Origin: Sphingomonas leidyi
GTDB taxonomy: Bacteria > Pseudomonadota > Alphaproteobacteria > Sphingomonadales > Sphingomonadaceae
NCBI RefSeq assembly: GCF_011761945.1
Contig: NZ_JAASQV010000008.1
Location: forward strand, 1-64,000
Length of the DNA: 64,000 bases
Direction of reading: 5' to 3'
Shown: positions 24,982 to 33,767 of the stretch, piece by piece
Position numbering within the stretch: position 1 is the stretch's first letter
Layout of the letters: each line of letters begins with the position of its first letter
Made by a program: the position numbers and the translations under genes
The notes under the pieces: model-generated
Databases searched by the model: none
What the model was told of the DNA's origin: nothing
Seen by the model: the letters and a program-made list of their open reading frames with translations, nothing else

Positions 24982-25928
24982 GCAGGCCCTTCCGCATTGC
25001 GCGCGAAGTGAAGACCGAGGCCGATACGGTCACGGTCTCCATCCGCGCTGGGACGCTGGAAGGAAGGGGAGAGGGCGTACCCTGTTCCCGCTATGGCGAG
25101 AGCGTGGAGGATGCGCTCGCGGCGATCGAGGGCATCCGCCCCGCGGTCGAGGCGGGTGCGGGGCGCGAGGAGCTGCTGGGGCTTCTCCCCGCCGGCGCTG
25201 CCCGCAACGCGGTCGACTGCGCGCTCTGGGACCTGGAGGCGCGTGAGACCGGGAGAAGCGTCGCCGCGCTGCTCGGCGCCCCGGAGCCCGAGCCGATCGC
25301 CAGCGCGCGCACCATCGTGATCGATACACCGATGATGATGGGCTGTGCCGCCCGCCGCGCCGCGCACGCGCCGCTGCTCAAGGTGAAAGTCGATGGCCGC
25401 CTGCCCGACGCGCAGATCCGCGCAGTCCGCGCCGCCGCGCCCGATGCCCGGCTGATCGTCGATCCCAATGAGAGCTGGGACGCCCGGCTGGTCGAGGCGA
25501 TGCAGCCGGTGCTGGCGGCGCTGAAGGTCGACCTGCTCGAACAGCCCGTGCCGGCCGGGATCGACGCATGCCTCGAGACTTTCCGCCCGCTCGTGCCGAT
25601 CGCTGCCGACGAGTCCCTCCACACCCGCGAGGATCTCGACCGGGTGGCGCGCCGCTACCAGGTGGTGAACGTCAAGCTCGACAAGGCCGGCGGCCTGACC
25701 GAGGGGCTGCACCTCGCCCGGGCCGCCCGCGCCCGCGGTCTTGGCCTGATGAGCGGCTGCATGGTCGGTTCCTCCCTGTCGATCGCAGCGGCGCTGCACA
25801 TCGCCCGCATGTCGGATTTCGTCGACCTTGACGGTCCGATCTGGCTCGCCAAGGATCGCCCCGGTGGGGTCGAGGACCGGGGCGGGACGCTCTATCCGCC
25901 ACTTCCGGGATTTTGGGGAACGCCATGA
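24939..25928 (+). CDS. dgcA: Enolase-superfamily epimerase, DgcA or L-Ala-D/L-Glu epimerase type
   Basis: This 329-residue protein has the muconate-lactonising-enzyme fold signatures: the catalytic K-V-K-V, metal ligands D-P-N-E-S-W, L-E-Q-P-V and A-D-E-S, and the second lysine in N-V-K-L-D-K-A-G-G. The family holds L-Ala-D/L-Glu epimerases and DgcA, which racemises N-acetyl-D-glutamate to the L form. Both abstract a proton next to a carboxylate. The overlap with dgcN points to DgcA, whereas the nearby muropeptide genes would also fit a dipeptide epimerase. The start M-H-R-T-L-T matches the usual N-terminus and the stop overlaps the next gene as ATGA. Confidence 0.78.
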   Translation: MHRTLTARHDRFALSRPFRIAREVKTEADTVTVSIRAGTLEGRGEGVPCSRYGESVEDALAAIEGIRPAVEAGAGREELLGLLPAGAARNAVDCALWDLEARETGRSVAALLGAPEPEPIASARTIVIDTPMMMGCAARRAAHAPLLKVKVDGRLPDAQIRAVRAAAPDARLIVDPNESWDARLVEAMQPVLAALKVDLLEQPVPAGIDACLETFRPLVPIAADESLHTREDLDRVARRYQVVNVKLDKAGGLTEGLHLARAARARGLGLMSGCMVGSSLSIAAALHIARMSDFVDLDGPIWLAKDRPGGVEDRGGTLYPPLPGFWGTP

Positions 25929-27487
25929 AGATCGCGCTGCTGCTGGGGACTGCCGCTCTCTCGTTGGGCGCCGCCGCGCCGCTTCCGCCGCAGAAGGTCG
26001 ACCTGCTGATCCGCGGCGGCACGATCTATACCGGCTCGGACGCGCCCTTTGTCGGCGACGTCGCGGTCAAGGGCGATCGCATCGTTTCGGTCGGCGCGCA
26101 TGCGAGGGTGCTCGCCGCGCGCGTGATCGATGCGAAGGGGATGATCGTCGCGCCCGGCTTCATCGATCCGCATACGCATATGGGCGACGATCTCGCATCG
26201 GCGGATCCGCGCAAGCGCCTGATCCCGGCCTTTCTGATGCAGGGCGTCACCACTGCCTTTATCGGCAATGACGGCGGCGGCAGCCCGGACCTGGCCAAGG
26301 TGCTCGGCAGCGCGGCGACTCGGCCGGTAGGCATCAACTATGCCGCCTGGGTCGGTTTCGGCGCGGTGCGCGAGAGGGTGGTGGGCGAGGATGCGCGCGA
26401 TCCCACGCCCGCCGAGCTGGAGCGGATGAAGGGCCTCGTCGCCGGGGCCATGTGCCAGGGCGCGCTCGGTCTCTCCACGGGTCTGTTCTACGCCCCCCAG
26501 AGCTTCGCCAAGACCGAGGAAGTGATCGCGCTTGCCAGGGAAGCCGGCAGGCGCGGCGGCAGCTATGACAGCCATATCCGCGACGAGAGCAGCTATACGG
26601 TGGGCCTTGCGGCCGCGATCGACGAGGCGATCCGCATCGGGCGCGAGGGCGGGCTGCCCGCGCATATCAGCCACATCAAGGCACTGGGCGTCGACGTGCA
26701 GGGGCAGGCGCCCGCGATCATCGCCAAGATCGACGCGGCCCGCGCCCGCGGCGAGAAGGTTACCGCCAACCAATATCCCTGGTCGGCATCGGGCACCAGC
26801 CTGGTCGCGTCGCTCGTCCCGCTCTGGGCCCAGGATGGCGGGCGCCCGGCGCTGCTCAAGCGCTTCGACGATCCCTCGCTCGCTCGGAAGCTTCACGACG
26901 GCATGGTCGAGAATCTCCGCAAGCGCGGCGGGGCCGGCAAGCTGCTGATCGTCGAGGGCCAGTATCGGAACCGCTATCTCGACGCCGTCGCGAAGGAAAT
27001 GAAGCTCGATCCGGTCGAGGCCGCGATCGCGGTGATCCGCATCGGCGATCCCGGCACCGTCTCGTTCAACCAGAGCGAGGCCGACATCGCCGCCTTCATG
27101 AAGCAGCCCTGGGTGATGACCGGATCGGACGCCTCGGGCGGCCATCCGCGCGTCTATGGCTCCTTCGCGCGCAAATACGACAAATACGTCAAGACCGATC
27201 ATGTGATCACCCTGCGCCAGTTCATCGAGCGAAGTTCGGCGCTGACGGCGGACACGTTCGGGTTGGAGGGCCGCGGCCATCTGCGCGCCGGCGCCTTCGC
27301 CGATGTCGTGGTGTTCGATCCGCGCACCTATGCCTCGCGCGCCACCTATGAGCAGCCGGCCCTGCTGGCGGCCGGGGTGCGGACCGTGCTGGTCAACGGC
27401 GTGCTCGCGGTCGACAAGGGGGCGATGACCGGCAAGGCCGCCGGTCGTGCGCTCGCGCACAAGCCCGCGCCCGGGACGTGCAACTGA
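25925..27487 (+). CDS. D-aminoacylase-like exported amidohydrolase
   Basis: This 520-residue protein has a signal peptide (residues 1 to about 18) and an N-acyl-D-amino-acid deacylase fold. Metal ligands H83 and H85 lie in D-P-H-T-H, further His residues in S-H-I-R-D-E and H-I-S-H-I-K, and an Asp in G-S-D-A-S-G-G-H-P. The family cleaves N-acyl-D-amino acids. The position of the metal-bridging Cys96 of the Alcaligenes enzyme is Asp116 here (I-G-N-D-G-G-G), so metal content may differ. ATG 25925 overlaps the dgcA stop (ATGA); the TTG at 25913 is less likely. It may release D-amino acids in the periplasm for the carrier encoded next. Confidence 0.85.
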   Translation: MKIALLLGTAALSLGAAAPLPPQKVDLLIRGGTIYTGSDAPFVGDVAVKGDRIVSVGAHARVLAARVIDAKGMIVAPGFIDPHTHMGDDLASADPRKRLIPAFLMQGVTTAFIGNDGGGSPDLAKVLGSAATRPVGINYAAWVGFGAVRERVVGEDARDPTPAELERMKGLVAGAMCQGALGLSTGLFYAPQSFAKTEEVIALAREAGRRGGSYDSHIRDESSYTVGLAAAIDEAIRIGREGGLPAHISHIKALGVDVQGQAPAIIAKIDAARARGEKVTANQYPWSASGTSLVASLVPLWAQDGGRPALLKRFDDPSLARKLHDGMVENLRKRGGAGKLLIVEGQYRNRYLDAVAKEMKLDPVEAAIAVIRIGDPGTVSFNQSEADIAAFMKQPWVMTGSDASGGHPRVYGSFARKYDKYVKTDHVITLRQFIERSSALTADTFGLEGRGHLRAGAFADVVVFDPRTYASRATYEQPALLAAGVRTVLVNGVLAVDKGAMTGKAAGRALAHKPAPGTCN

Positions 27488-28728
27488 TGGGCTGGTGGTT
27501 CGGCATCGCCCTGTGGAAGCGCGTGCTCGCCTTCCTCGTGCTCGGCGTCGTCTTCGCGCTGCTGGTGCCGCAGGGCGCGCCCTGGGTGCAGTTCGTCGGC
27601 GACCTGTTCGTCCGCGCGATCCGCATGCTGGTGGCGCCGATCGTGCTGGTCACCATCGCCTCGGGCATCACCACGCTCGCGGATCCCAAGCGGCTGGGCA
27701 GCCTGGGCGGGCGCACGGTCGGCATGTTCGCGCTGACCACCTTCATCGCCGTCTCGGTCGGCATGCTGGTCGCGGCGATCGTCCAGCCCGGCATCGGCGC
27801 GCCGCTCGGCACGGCCGAGGCGCATGTGCTCGGCAAGCCGGTCACGCCCTATGAGCAGCTGATCAACATCATCCCCACCAACATCTTCGATGCGCTGGCC
27901 AAGGGCGACATGCTGGCGCTGATCTTCACCTCGATCCTGATCGGCTGCGGCACGGTGGTGGCGGGCGAGGCGGGCAAGCCCTTCGCCAACCTGCTGCAAT
28001 CGACTTCGGCCGTGCTGCTGCGCGTCGTCGGCCTGGTGATGGAGGCGACGCCCTTCGGCGTGTTCGCGCTGATCGCCAATGCCGTCGCGGCGAACGGCGC
28101 GGCGGTGTTCGTCCATGTCGGCTGGCTGGCGCTGGCAGTGGTGCTCGGCTCGCTGATCCAGATGCTGGTGGTGCACAGTCTGCTCCTGCGTTTCGTCGCG
28201 CGCCTGCCGCTGCTGCCCTTCTTCCGCGGCATCGTCGACGCGCTGGCGGTGGCCTTCTCCACTGCATCGAGCGGCGCCACGCTGCCGGTGGCGATGCGCG
28301 TTTCCGAGCAGAATCTGGGCATCGGCCGCTCGGTCTTCTCCACCGTGCTGCCGCTCGGCGCCAGCATCGGCAAGGACGGCACGGCGATGTATGTCGGCCT
28401 GCTCTCGATGTTCGCGCTCCAGGCCTTTGGCGTGCACCTGACGCCCACCGTCTATGCGACGGTGCTGTTCACCGGCGCGCTCGCCGCGTTCGGCACGGCG
28501 CCGGTGCCGTCGGCCTCGCTGTTCATGCTGGCGGCGGTGCTGAGCGCAGTGGGCGTCTCGCCGGAGCAGACTGCCCTGGTGGTGGGCTTCGTCCTGCCTT
28601 TCGACCGGCTGCTCGACATGACGCGGACGGTGCCGAGCGCCTCGGCGAATCTTACCGTGGCGACCCTGGTGGCGCGCTGGGAAGGCGAGCTGGACGAGGA
28701 AGTCTACCGGGCGGCGGACAGGGCGTAA
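27487..28728 (+). CDS. SDF-family dicarboxylate/glutamate:cation symporter
   Basis: This 413-residue inner-membrane protein has about eight hydrophobic segments and the family signatures S-T-A-S-S-G-A-T-L-P (hairpin 1) and the P-L-G-A-S-I-G-K-D-G-T region before the last helices. GltP and DctA proteins of this family import glutamate, aspartate or C4-dicarboxylates with protons or sodium. The ATG at 27487 shares one base with the D-aminoacylase stop (TGATG), so it closes the LysR-dgcN-dgcA-aminoacylase operon. D- or L-glutamate is the likely substrate, inferred from context. The GTG at 27478 is an alternative start. Confidence 0.88.
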   Translation: MGWWFGIALWKRVLAFLVLGVVFALLVPQGAPWVQFVGDLFVRAIRMLVAPIVLVTIASGITTLADPKRLGSLGGRTVGMFALTTFIAVSVGMLVAAIVQPGIGAPLGTAEAHVLGKPVTPYEQLINIIPTNIFDALAKGDMLALIFTSILIGCGTVVAGEAGKPFANLLQSTSAVLLRVVGLVMEATPFGVFALIANAVAANGAAVFVHVGWLALAVVLGSLIQMLVVHSLLLRFVARLPLLPFFRGIVDALAVAFSTASSGATLPVAMRVSEQNLGIGRSVFSTVLPLGASIGKDGTAMYVGLLSMFALQAFGVHLTPTVYATVLFTGALAAFGTAPVPSASLFMLAAVLSAVGVSPEQTALVVGFVLPFDRLLDMTRTVPSASANLTVATLVARWEGELDEEVYRAADRA

Positions 28729-28752
28729 CGCGGACATGCCGTTGGCAATGCC

Positions 28753-28778
28753 GGCTCCCCGGCGAAGGCCGGGGAACC
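28753..28778. repeat. REP-like hairpin
   Basis: A 7-bp GC stem (28757-28763 with 28768-28774) closes on the tetraloop GAAG, extended by imperfect pairs. It resembles the better-preserved copies at 43248 and 51026 and lies in the 153-bp gap between convergent genes. Confidence 0.6.
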
Positions 28779-28881
28779 GCTTGGGCCCGGTACGCGGAGT
28801 GTCGCTACTGCAAGGACATCGCCAACCCCATGAAGCGGGGATCCAGGATGACAGAACAACGCCCTTTGTGTCTCTGAAGCT

Positions 28882-30153
28882 CTAGTCCAGCGAAACCTCT
28901 TTCCCCGCCACCCATACCCGCTTGACCGAGTAGAGGTCCCGGAAGGTCAGGTCCGGCGTCCCGCCGGTCAGCACCAGATCGGCGCGCATGCCCTTGTGGA
29001 TTCTGCCTTCGGTCTTCCTGCGCCCCATGATGTCGGCGCTCACCCGCGAGCCGGCCTCGATCGCCTCGGCCGGGGTGAAGCCCAGCTCGGTCAGCAGCCG
29101 CATCTCGCGCAGCGCGCCGAAGCCGGGATAGACGCCCTCGATGCCCGTGTCGGTGCCCACGCCGATGCGGATTCCGGCCGCCTTCAGTCGGCGGATATTC
29201 TCCCGCATGATCTCCCAGCGCTTGCTGTCATAGGGCGCTATCGCCCCGCCCTTGGCCAGCCGCGCCGCCTCGCGGTCGCGCTGCTCGGGCGTGAGCAGCG
29301 CCAGTTCTTCGGGTGCCAGCACACGCGTCTCGAGCGGCTCATAGGTCGCCAGCGTGGCGACATAGGCCATGTGGTGCTTCCGCATCAGGCCGATAAGCTC
29401 GTCGTCGATCAGGGCGTCGCCCACGCCGTGGGCCACCGAGTCCACGCCCGCCCGTGCGGCGATCTTCGCGCCCTCCAGCGTCACCGTGTGCGTCATCACC
29501 TTGATGCCCGCCTTGTGCGCGTCCGCCACGATCGCGGCCAGGGTCGCTTCGTCCATGCTCGGCCGGTCGGGCCGGTCGGGGTCGCCATAGCGCCAGCCGT
29601 CGTTGAACACCTTCACCATGTCGGGCTTGTAGGCCAGGGCCCCGGCCATCGCCGCATGGGCTTCGGCCGGACTGGTCACCTGGAGCGTGATCGCATTGGT
29701 GAACTGGCTCTCGGTGCCGTGCCCGTCCGGCACGCCCAGGCGCACCGCCAGGGTGAGGCGCGGCGTATCGGCCCGGAGCGCGCGGATCCCGGCCATCATC
29801 GCGCCCGAGACCGAGAATTCGTTCACGCTCGTCACGCCCGCGCGCAGATAGGGCAGGTAGAAGCGGTGGAGCGCGGCGGCGTCGGCAAAGGCTTCGCGCC
29901 GGGTGTGGATGTGCAGGTCGTGCAGTCCGGGGATCAGCGTCAGCCCCGTGGCGTCGATCACCGCGGTGCCCTCGGGCACGCGCAGCTTCCTGCCGATCCG
30001 GGTGATCCGGTCGCCCTCGATCAGCACGTCCTTCGGCTTCGCGGGCGTGCCCGTGCCGTCGAACACGCGCGCGCCATGGATGAGCGTCGCGCGCTCCTGC
30101 GCCTGTGCCCCGTTCGCCCCGGCCAGTGCCGCCGCCGCCATCAGCCACCTCAT
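28882..30153 (-). CDS. Exported amidohydrolase-family protein
   Basis: This 423-residue protein has a signal peptide (cleavage near A-Q-A-Q-E, residues 16-20) and a metal-dependent amidohydrolase fold. The first metal motif is H-D-L-H-I-H-T, followed by a Lys in M-V-K-V-F-N-D-G, two His clusters (M-T-H-T, V-A-H-G-V-G) and G-V-G-T-D-T. This layout is close to the imidazolonepropionase-like and Xaa-Pro dipeptidase-like group common in sphingomonads. The actual substrate is unknown. Its ATG overlaps the stop of an S9 peptidase gene, so both proteins are made together and probably act on peptides outside the inner membrane. Confidence 0.85.
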   Translation of the reverse strand: MRWLMAAAALAGANGAQAQERATLIHGARVFDGTGTPAKPKDVLIEGDRITRIGRKLRVPEGTAVIDATGLTLIPGLHDLHIHTRREAFADAAALHRFYLPYLRAGVTSVNEFSVSGAMMAGIRALRADTPRLTLAVRLGVPDGHGTESQFTNAITLQVTSPAEAHAAMAGALAYKPDMVKVFNDGWRYGDPDRPDRPSMDEATLAAIVADAHKAGIKVMTHTVTLEGAKIAARAGVDSVAHGVGDALIDDELIGLMRKHHMAYVATLATYEPLETRVLAPEELALLTPEQRDREAARLAKGGAIAPYDSKRWEIMRENIRRLKAAGIRIGVGTDTGIEGVYPGFGALREMRLLTELGFTPAEAIEAGSRVSADIMGRRKTEGRIHKGMRADLVLTGGTPDLTFRDLYSVKRVWVAGKEVSLD

Positions 30154-32165
30154 TTCAGATGCGCATCGAAGAAGGAAATGGTGCGGCGATAGGCCGTGAG
30201 CCAGTCCGCATAGCGGAAGAATTCGTGGCGCTCATTGGGGAATACCAGTTCCTCGTGCGGGATGCGCCGCGCCGCCAGCTCGCGGGCGAGCAGCAGCGAC
30301 TGGCCGAAATCGACATTCCTGTCGTCATCGCCGTGCACGAGCAGCACCGGCGAGCGCCAGGTGCCGATCGCGCCCATCGGCGAGCTGTCCCATTGCTTCT
30401 GCCGCGCGGCGGCCTGCTGCTCGGGCGACAGGTTGTTCTCGACGTTGCGCAACAGGGTGTGGACGCCGTGAAAGTCGGCGCCCGCCTTGAACAGGTCGCT
30501 GTTCCGCGCCAGCGCCAGCGCCGTCAGATAGCCGCCCCAGCTGCCGCCCCAGATGCCGATCTTCTTCGGATCGACGTCCTTCCGCGCCGCCAGCCAGTGC
30601 CCGCCGGCGAGCACGTCGCGATACTCGGAAGCGCCGTCGCGGGCGATCCCGGGCGCATCCCGGAACGCCTGCCCATAGCCGGTGCCGCTGCGATAATTGA
30701 CCGAGAGCACCGTATAGCCCCGCGCCGCCAGCGCCTGGTTCATCACATAGGCGTTCGAATAATATTGCGCGTGATGGAAGCCGAGCACCATCTGGCGCCG
30801 CGGCCCGCCATGGACGAAGATCAATGCCGGGCGCGGGCCCTTGCCCTGGCCGCGGAACAGCTGGCCATGGACGGTTACGCCGTCCTCGGCCTGATAGGCC
30901 ACCGCCTCGGGCACGATCGCGCCCTGCAGCTCGGCCGTTTCGCCCAGCGGAGCCAGCCCCTTCGCCAGCACCGGATGGGCCGGATGGCGCGCATCGGCGG
31001 CGATCCCCGCGAGCAGGCCGCCCGCAAGGACCGGCAGGCTCTCACTGCCCTTGCCCTCGGTCACGCGCTTCGCCGTGCCGCCGCGCGCCGGCACCTGCCA
31101 GAAATGTCGCCGGTCGGCCTCGTCGGCATTGGCGGCGAAGGTCACCATGTCGTCGGCGCCGAGCACGAAGGTCTCGACCTCGAACCCGCCGGAGGTCAGC
31201 GCCCGGGGCTCGCCGCCCTTGGCCGCGTCGATCGCATAGACGTGCAGGAAGCCGCTCCGCTCCCAGGGGAAGAGCAGCTGACCGCCCTTGCTCCACCAGA
31301 GATTGTGCTGGCGCGTGCCGTAATAGCGGCCGCCCATGCCCTGGGGGGCGGTCCAGGCCGTGCGGGCCTTGCCCGTCGCGGCATCGGCCACCCGGATCGA
31401 CCAATAGGGGCCGCCGTCCCGCGCCGCGCCCGCGGGCGGATCGAGATACTGGATATAGGCGACCTGGTCTCCGCCGGGCGAAAGCGCCGGCTCCACCGAA
31501 TAGCCGAGCGCCGGTTCCATATAGGTCAGCCGGCCGCCGTCCGCATCGAGCAGCGCGACGAAGGCACGGTCGTTGCGATTGTCGACGAACAGCAGCCTCT
31601 TGCCGTCGGGCGTCCATTTCAGGTCGCTGACCTCGCCCGTGACGGTCGCGATCCGGGCCGCCTTGCCGGCCTGCCACAGCCACAGCTCCCCGCGCCGGGT
31701 GAAGGCGATGCGCTGCCCGTCGGGCGAGAAAACGGGCAGGTGTCCGTCTCCGATCGGTGTGGGATCTCCACCGTCTTCAACGACGAACACCTGCTGCCCC
31801 GGCGTGAACGCGGCCGAGGCGGTATTGGGGATCTTGCCGTCGGGGAACTCGTCGTCCCCGCCACGCACATATGCCAGGCGCCGGCCGTCGGGGCTGAGCG
31901 CCGGATCGTAGAGCATCATGCCGTCGTCCTCGGCATGGCGCGTGACCTGCCGGGCCCGCTGCCCCGCATCCGCCACCCACAGGTTGCGCACGCCGGCGCG
32001 GTTCTCCACCCAGGCGAAGCGCGGCACGTCGCGCGCGCCGGCCATCTGGCTGGCAACCGGCAGGGCGAGCGCCGCGGCCAGGTCGTCGGTCTGCGCCAGC
32101 GCCGGCGGGGCGAACGCCACCACCATCGCGGCCAGGGGTTTCAGGGTGGCCCGCATCAGGTTCAT
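30150..32165 (-). CDS. S9-family prolyl oligopeptidase-like peptidase
   Basis: This 671-residue protein has a signal peptide (about residues 1-25), a seven-bladed WD40-like/TolB-like propeller (about 45-400) and a C-terminal alpha/beta-hydrolase domain. The nucleophile elbow is G-G-S-W-G-G-Y, with Asp in V-H-G-D-D-D and His in N-E-R-H-E-F completing the triad. Family members are dipeptidyl or acylaminoacyl peptidases that act on short peptides entering the propeller. It precedes the amidohydrolase in a two-gene operon, which fits stepwise breakdown of peptides in the periplasm. Confidence 0.92.
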   Translation of the reverse strand: MNLMRATLKPLAAMVVAFAPPALAQTDDLAAALALPVASQMAGARDVPRFAWVENRAGVRNLWVADAGQRARQVTRHAEDDGMMLYDPALSPDGRRLAYVRGGDDEFPDGKIPNTASAAFTPGQQVFVVEDGGDPTPIGDGHLPVFSPDGQRIAFTRRGELWLWQAGKAARIATVTGEVSDLKWTPDGKRLLFVDNRNDRAFVALLDADGGRLTYMEPALGYSVEPALSPGGDQVAYIQYLDPPAGAARDGGPYWSIRVADAATGKARTAWTAPQGMGGRYYGTRQHNLWWSKGGQLLFPWERSGFLHVYAIDAAKGGEPRALTSGGFEVETFVLGADDMVTFAANADEADRRHFWQVPARGGTAKRVTEGKGSESLPVLAGGLLAGIAADARHPAHPVLAKGLAPLGETAELQGAIVPEAVAYQAEDGVTVHGQLFRGQGKGPRPALIFVHGGPRRQMVLGFHHAQYYSNAYVMNQALAARGYTVLSVNYRSGTGYGQAFRDAPGIARDGASEYRDVLAGGHWLAARKDVDPKKIGIWGGSWGGYLTALALARNSDLFKAGADFHGVHTLLRNVENNLSPEQQAAARQKQWDSSPMGAIGTWRSPVLLVHGDDDRNVDFGQSLLLARELAARRIPHEELVFPNERHEFFRYADWLTAYRRTISFFDAHLK

Positions 32166-32287
32166 GCCACGAAGGTGCCGGGCCGATGTTGCCCGTACAA
32201 TGCCGGCATGCGCCGTGGTTATGCCCGGGCGACTCCTCTGAATGATCGCGGGTTTGCAGGCCCGGCGGCGGGAGTTACGCTCGCGGC

Positions 32288-33727
32288 ATGAAGCATTTCA
32301 TCCTCGGCATCGCCCTTACGCTCGCCACGCCCGCGCTCGCCCAGCAGACGCTGGAGCAGCGCGTCGCCGCCAAGCTTGCCGAGGCGCCGACGGGCACGCG
32401 CTTCGGCCTGGTCGTGGCCGACGACACGGGCAGGGAGATCGTCGCCATCAATCCCGACGGCCGCTTCATCCCCGCCTCGAACACCAAGATCTACACCACC
32501 GCCGCGGCCTTCGCGAACCTGCCCGGCATCAATGCGCCCGACGCGACCGGCGGTGCCGCGGTGCGGCTGGTGGGCGAAGACGTGGTGCTGGAAGGGCGGG
32601 GCGACGCGCGCCTGTCGAGCGCCGACGATTGCACGGTCGACTGCCTTGCCACGCTCGCCGATGCGATCGCCGCGAAGACCAAGCGCGTCCGCAACGTCAT
32701 CGGCGACGACACGCTCTTCCCGGACCAGCGCTGGGGACCGGGGATGAGCTGGAACAACATCCCGAGTTCGTCGGGCACCGGCGCCTCGGCGCTGACGCTC
32801 GACGACAATGAGCTGAAGCTGACCGTCGCGCCGGCCAAGGCCGGGGAGGCGGCAAGGGTCGAGCTCTGGCCCTATTTCACGATCGACAACCAGGCGAAGA
32901 CGGTGCCGGGCGGGGAGACCGAACTCGGCTGGGATCGCGATCCCAACGGCAAGCGGCTCCGCATCACCGGCACGATCGGCGCCGATGCCGGGCCGAAGAG
33001 CTGGAAGCTCGGTATCGACGATCCGGCCGATTATGCCGCCTGGCGCCTGAAGGCGCTGCTCGAGGCGCGCGGGGTGCAGGTGAAGGGCACGGTCAGCGCG
33101 CGCCACCGGCCGCTGCGACCCGAAGACGATCCCGAATATCGCGCGAAGAAGGGCGTGGCGCTCGCGCGGGCAACGCCCGACGGGAATGTCCTCGCAAGGC
33201 TCACGCCGCCGCCGCTCGCCGAGGACTTCAAGCACATCAACAAGGTGAGCCAGAACCTCCATGCCGAGCTGGCGCTGCGCCGCGTCGCCTTCCTACAGGG
33301 CAGCGGCTCGATCGCCGATGGCGTCGCGCAGGTCGCGAAGCTGCTCGATACGGCCGGCCTGCCGCGCACGGCGTGGGACTTTTCGGACGGCTCGGGCATG
33401 TCGAGCTACAACCGGGTGAGCCCGCGCGGTTCGGTCAAGCTGCTGCGCTGGGTCGCCGCCCAGCCCTGGGGGGCGCAGTTCCGCGACACGCTGCCGATCG
33501 GCGGGGTGGACGGCACGCTCGCCCGCCGCTTCAAGGGCACGCCTTTGGAGGGCAAGGTCTTCGCCAAGACGGGCACGCTCAACGCCACCAACGCGCTGGC
33601 GGGCTATTTCACCGGCGCGAGCGGCAGGACCTACACCTTCGCCTTCTACGCCAACGACGTGCCGCAGGATGCGAGCGCGACGAAATATATGGACGATGCG
33701 CTGAACCTGGTCGCCGCGGGGAACTGA
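32288..33727 (+). CDS. dacB: D-alanyl-D-alanine carboxypeptidase/endopeptidase, PBP4 type
   Basis: This 479-residue protein has a signal peptide ending near A-L-A-Q-Q (residue 20) and an S13 peptidase domain. Its three active-site motifs are S-N-T-K (Ser64-Lys67), S-Y-N in G-S-G-M-S-S-Y-N, and K-T-G-T near the C-terminus. The long insert between the first two motifs is typical of PBP4. It trims the terminal D-Ala from peptidoglycan stem peptides or cuts D,D cross-links in the periplasm. It converges with the M19 dipeptidase gene; the released D-amino-acid peptides could feed the AmpG cluster. Confidence 0.93.
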   Translation: MKHFILGIALTLATPALAQQTLEQRVAAKLAEAPTGTRFGLVVADDTGREIVAINPDGRFIPASNTKIYTTAAAFANLPGINAPDATGGAAVRLVGEDVVLEGRGDARLSSADDCTVDCLATLADAIAAKTKRVRNVIGDDTLFPDQRWGPGMSWNNIPSSSGTGASALTLDDNELKLTVAPAKAGEAARVELWPYFTIDNQAKTVPGGETELGWDRDPNGKRLRITGTIGADAGPKSWKLGIDDPADYAAWRLKALLEARGVQVKGTVSARHRPLRPEDDPEYRAKKGVALARATPDGNVLARLTPPPLAEDFKHINKVSQNLHAELALRRVAFLQGSGSIADGVAQVAKLLDTAGLPRTAWDFSDGSGMSSYNRVSPRGSVKLLRWVAAQPWGAQFRDTLPIGGVDGTLARRFKGTPLEGKVFAKTGTLNATNALAGYFTGASGRTYTFAFYANDVPQDASATKYMDDALNLVAAGN

Positions 33728-33734
33728 CGATCTT

Positions 33735-33760
33735 TCCCTCTCCCGCAAGCGGGAGAGGGA
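33735..33760. terminator. Hairpin between convergent genes, possible bidirectional terminator
   Basis: A perfect 12-bp stem (33735-33746 with 33749-33760) with a two-base AA centre lies in the 40-bp gap between the dacB stop and the M19 dipeptidase stop. No long T run follows on either strand, so it may slow rather than strictly end transcription. Confidence 0.55.
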
Positions 33761-33767
33761 TATTGCG

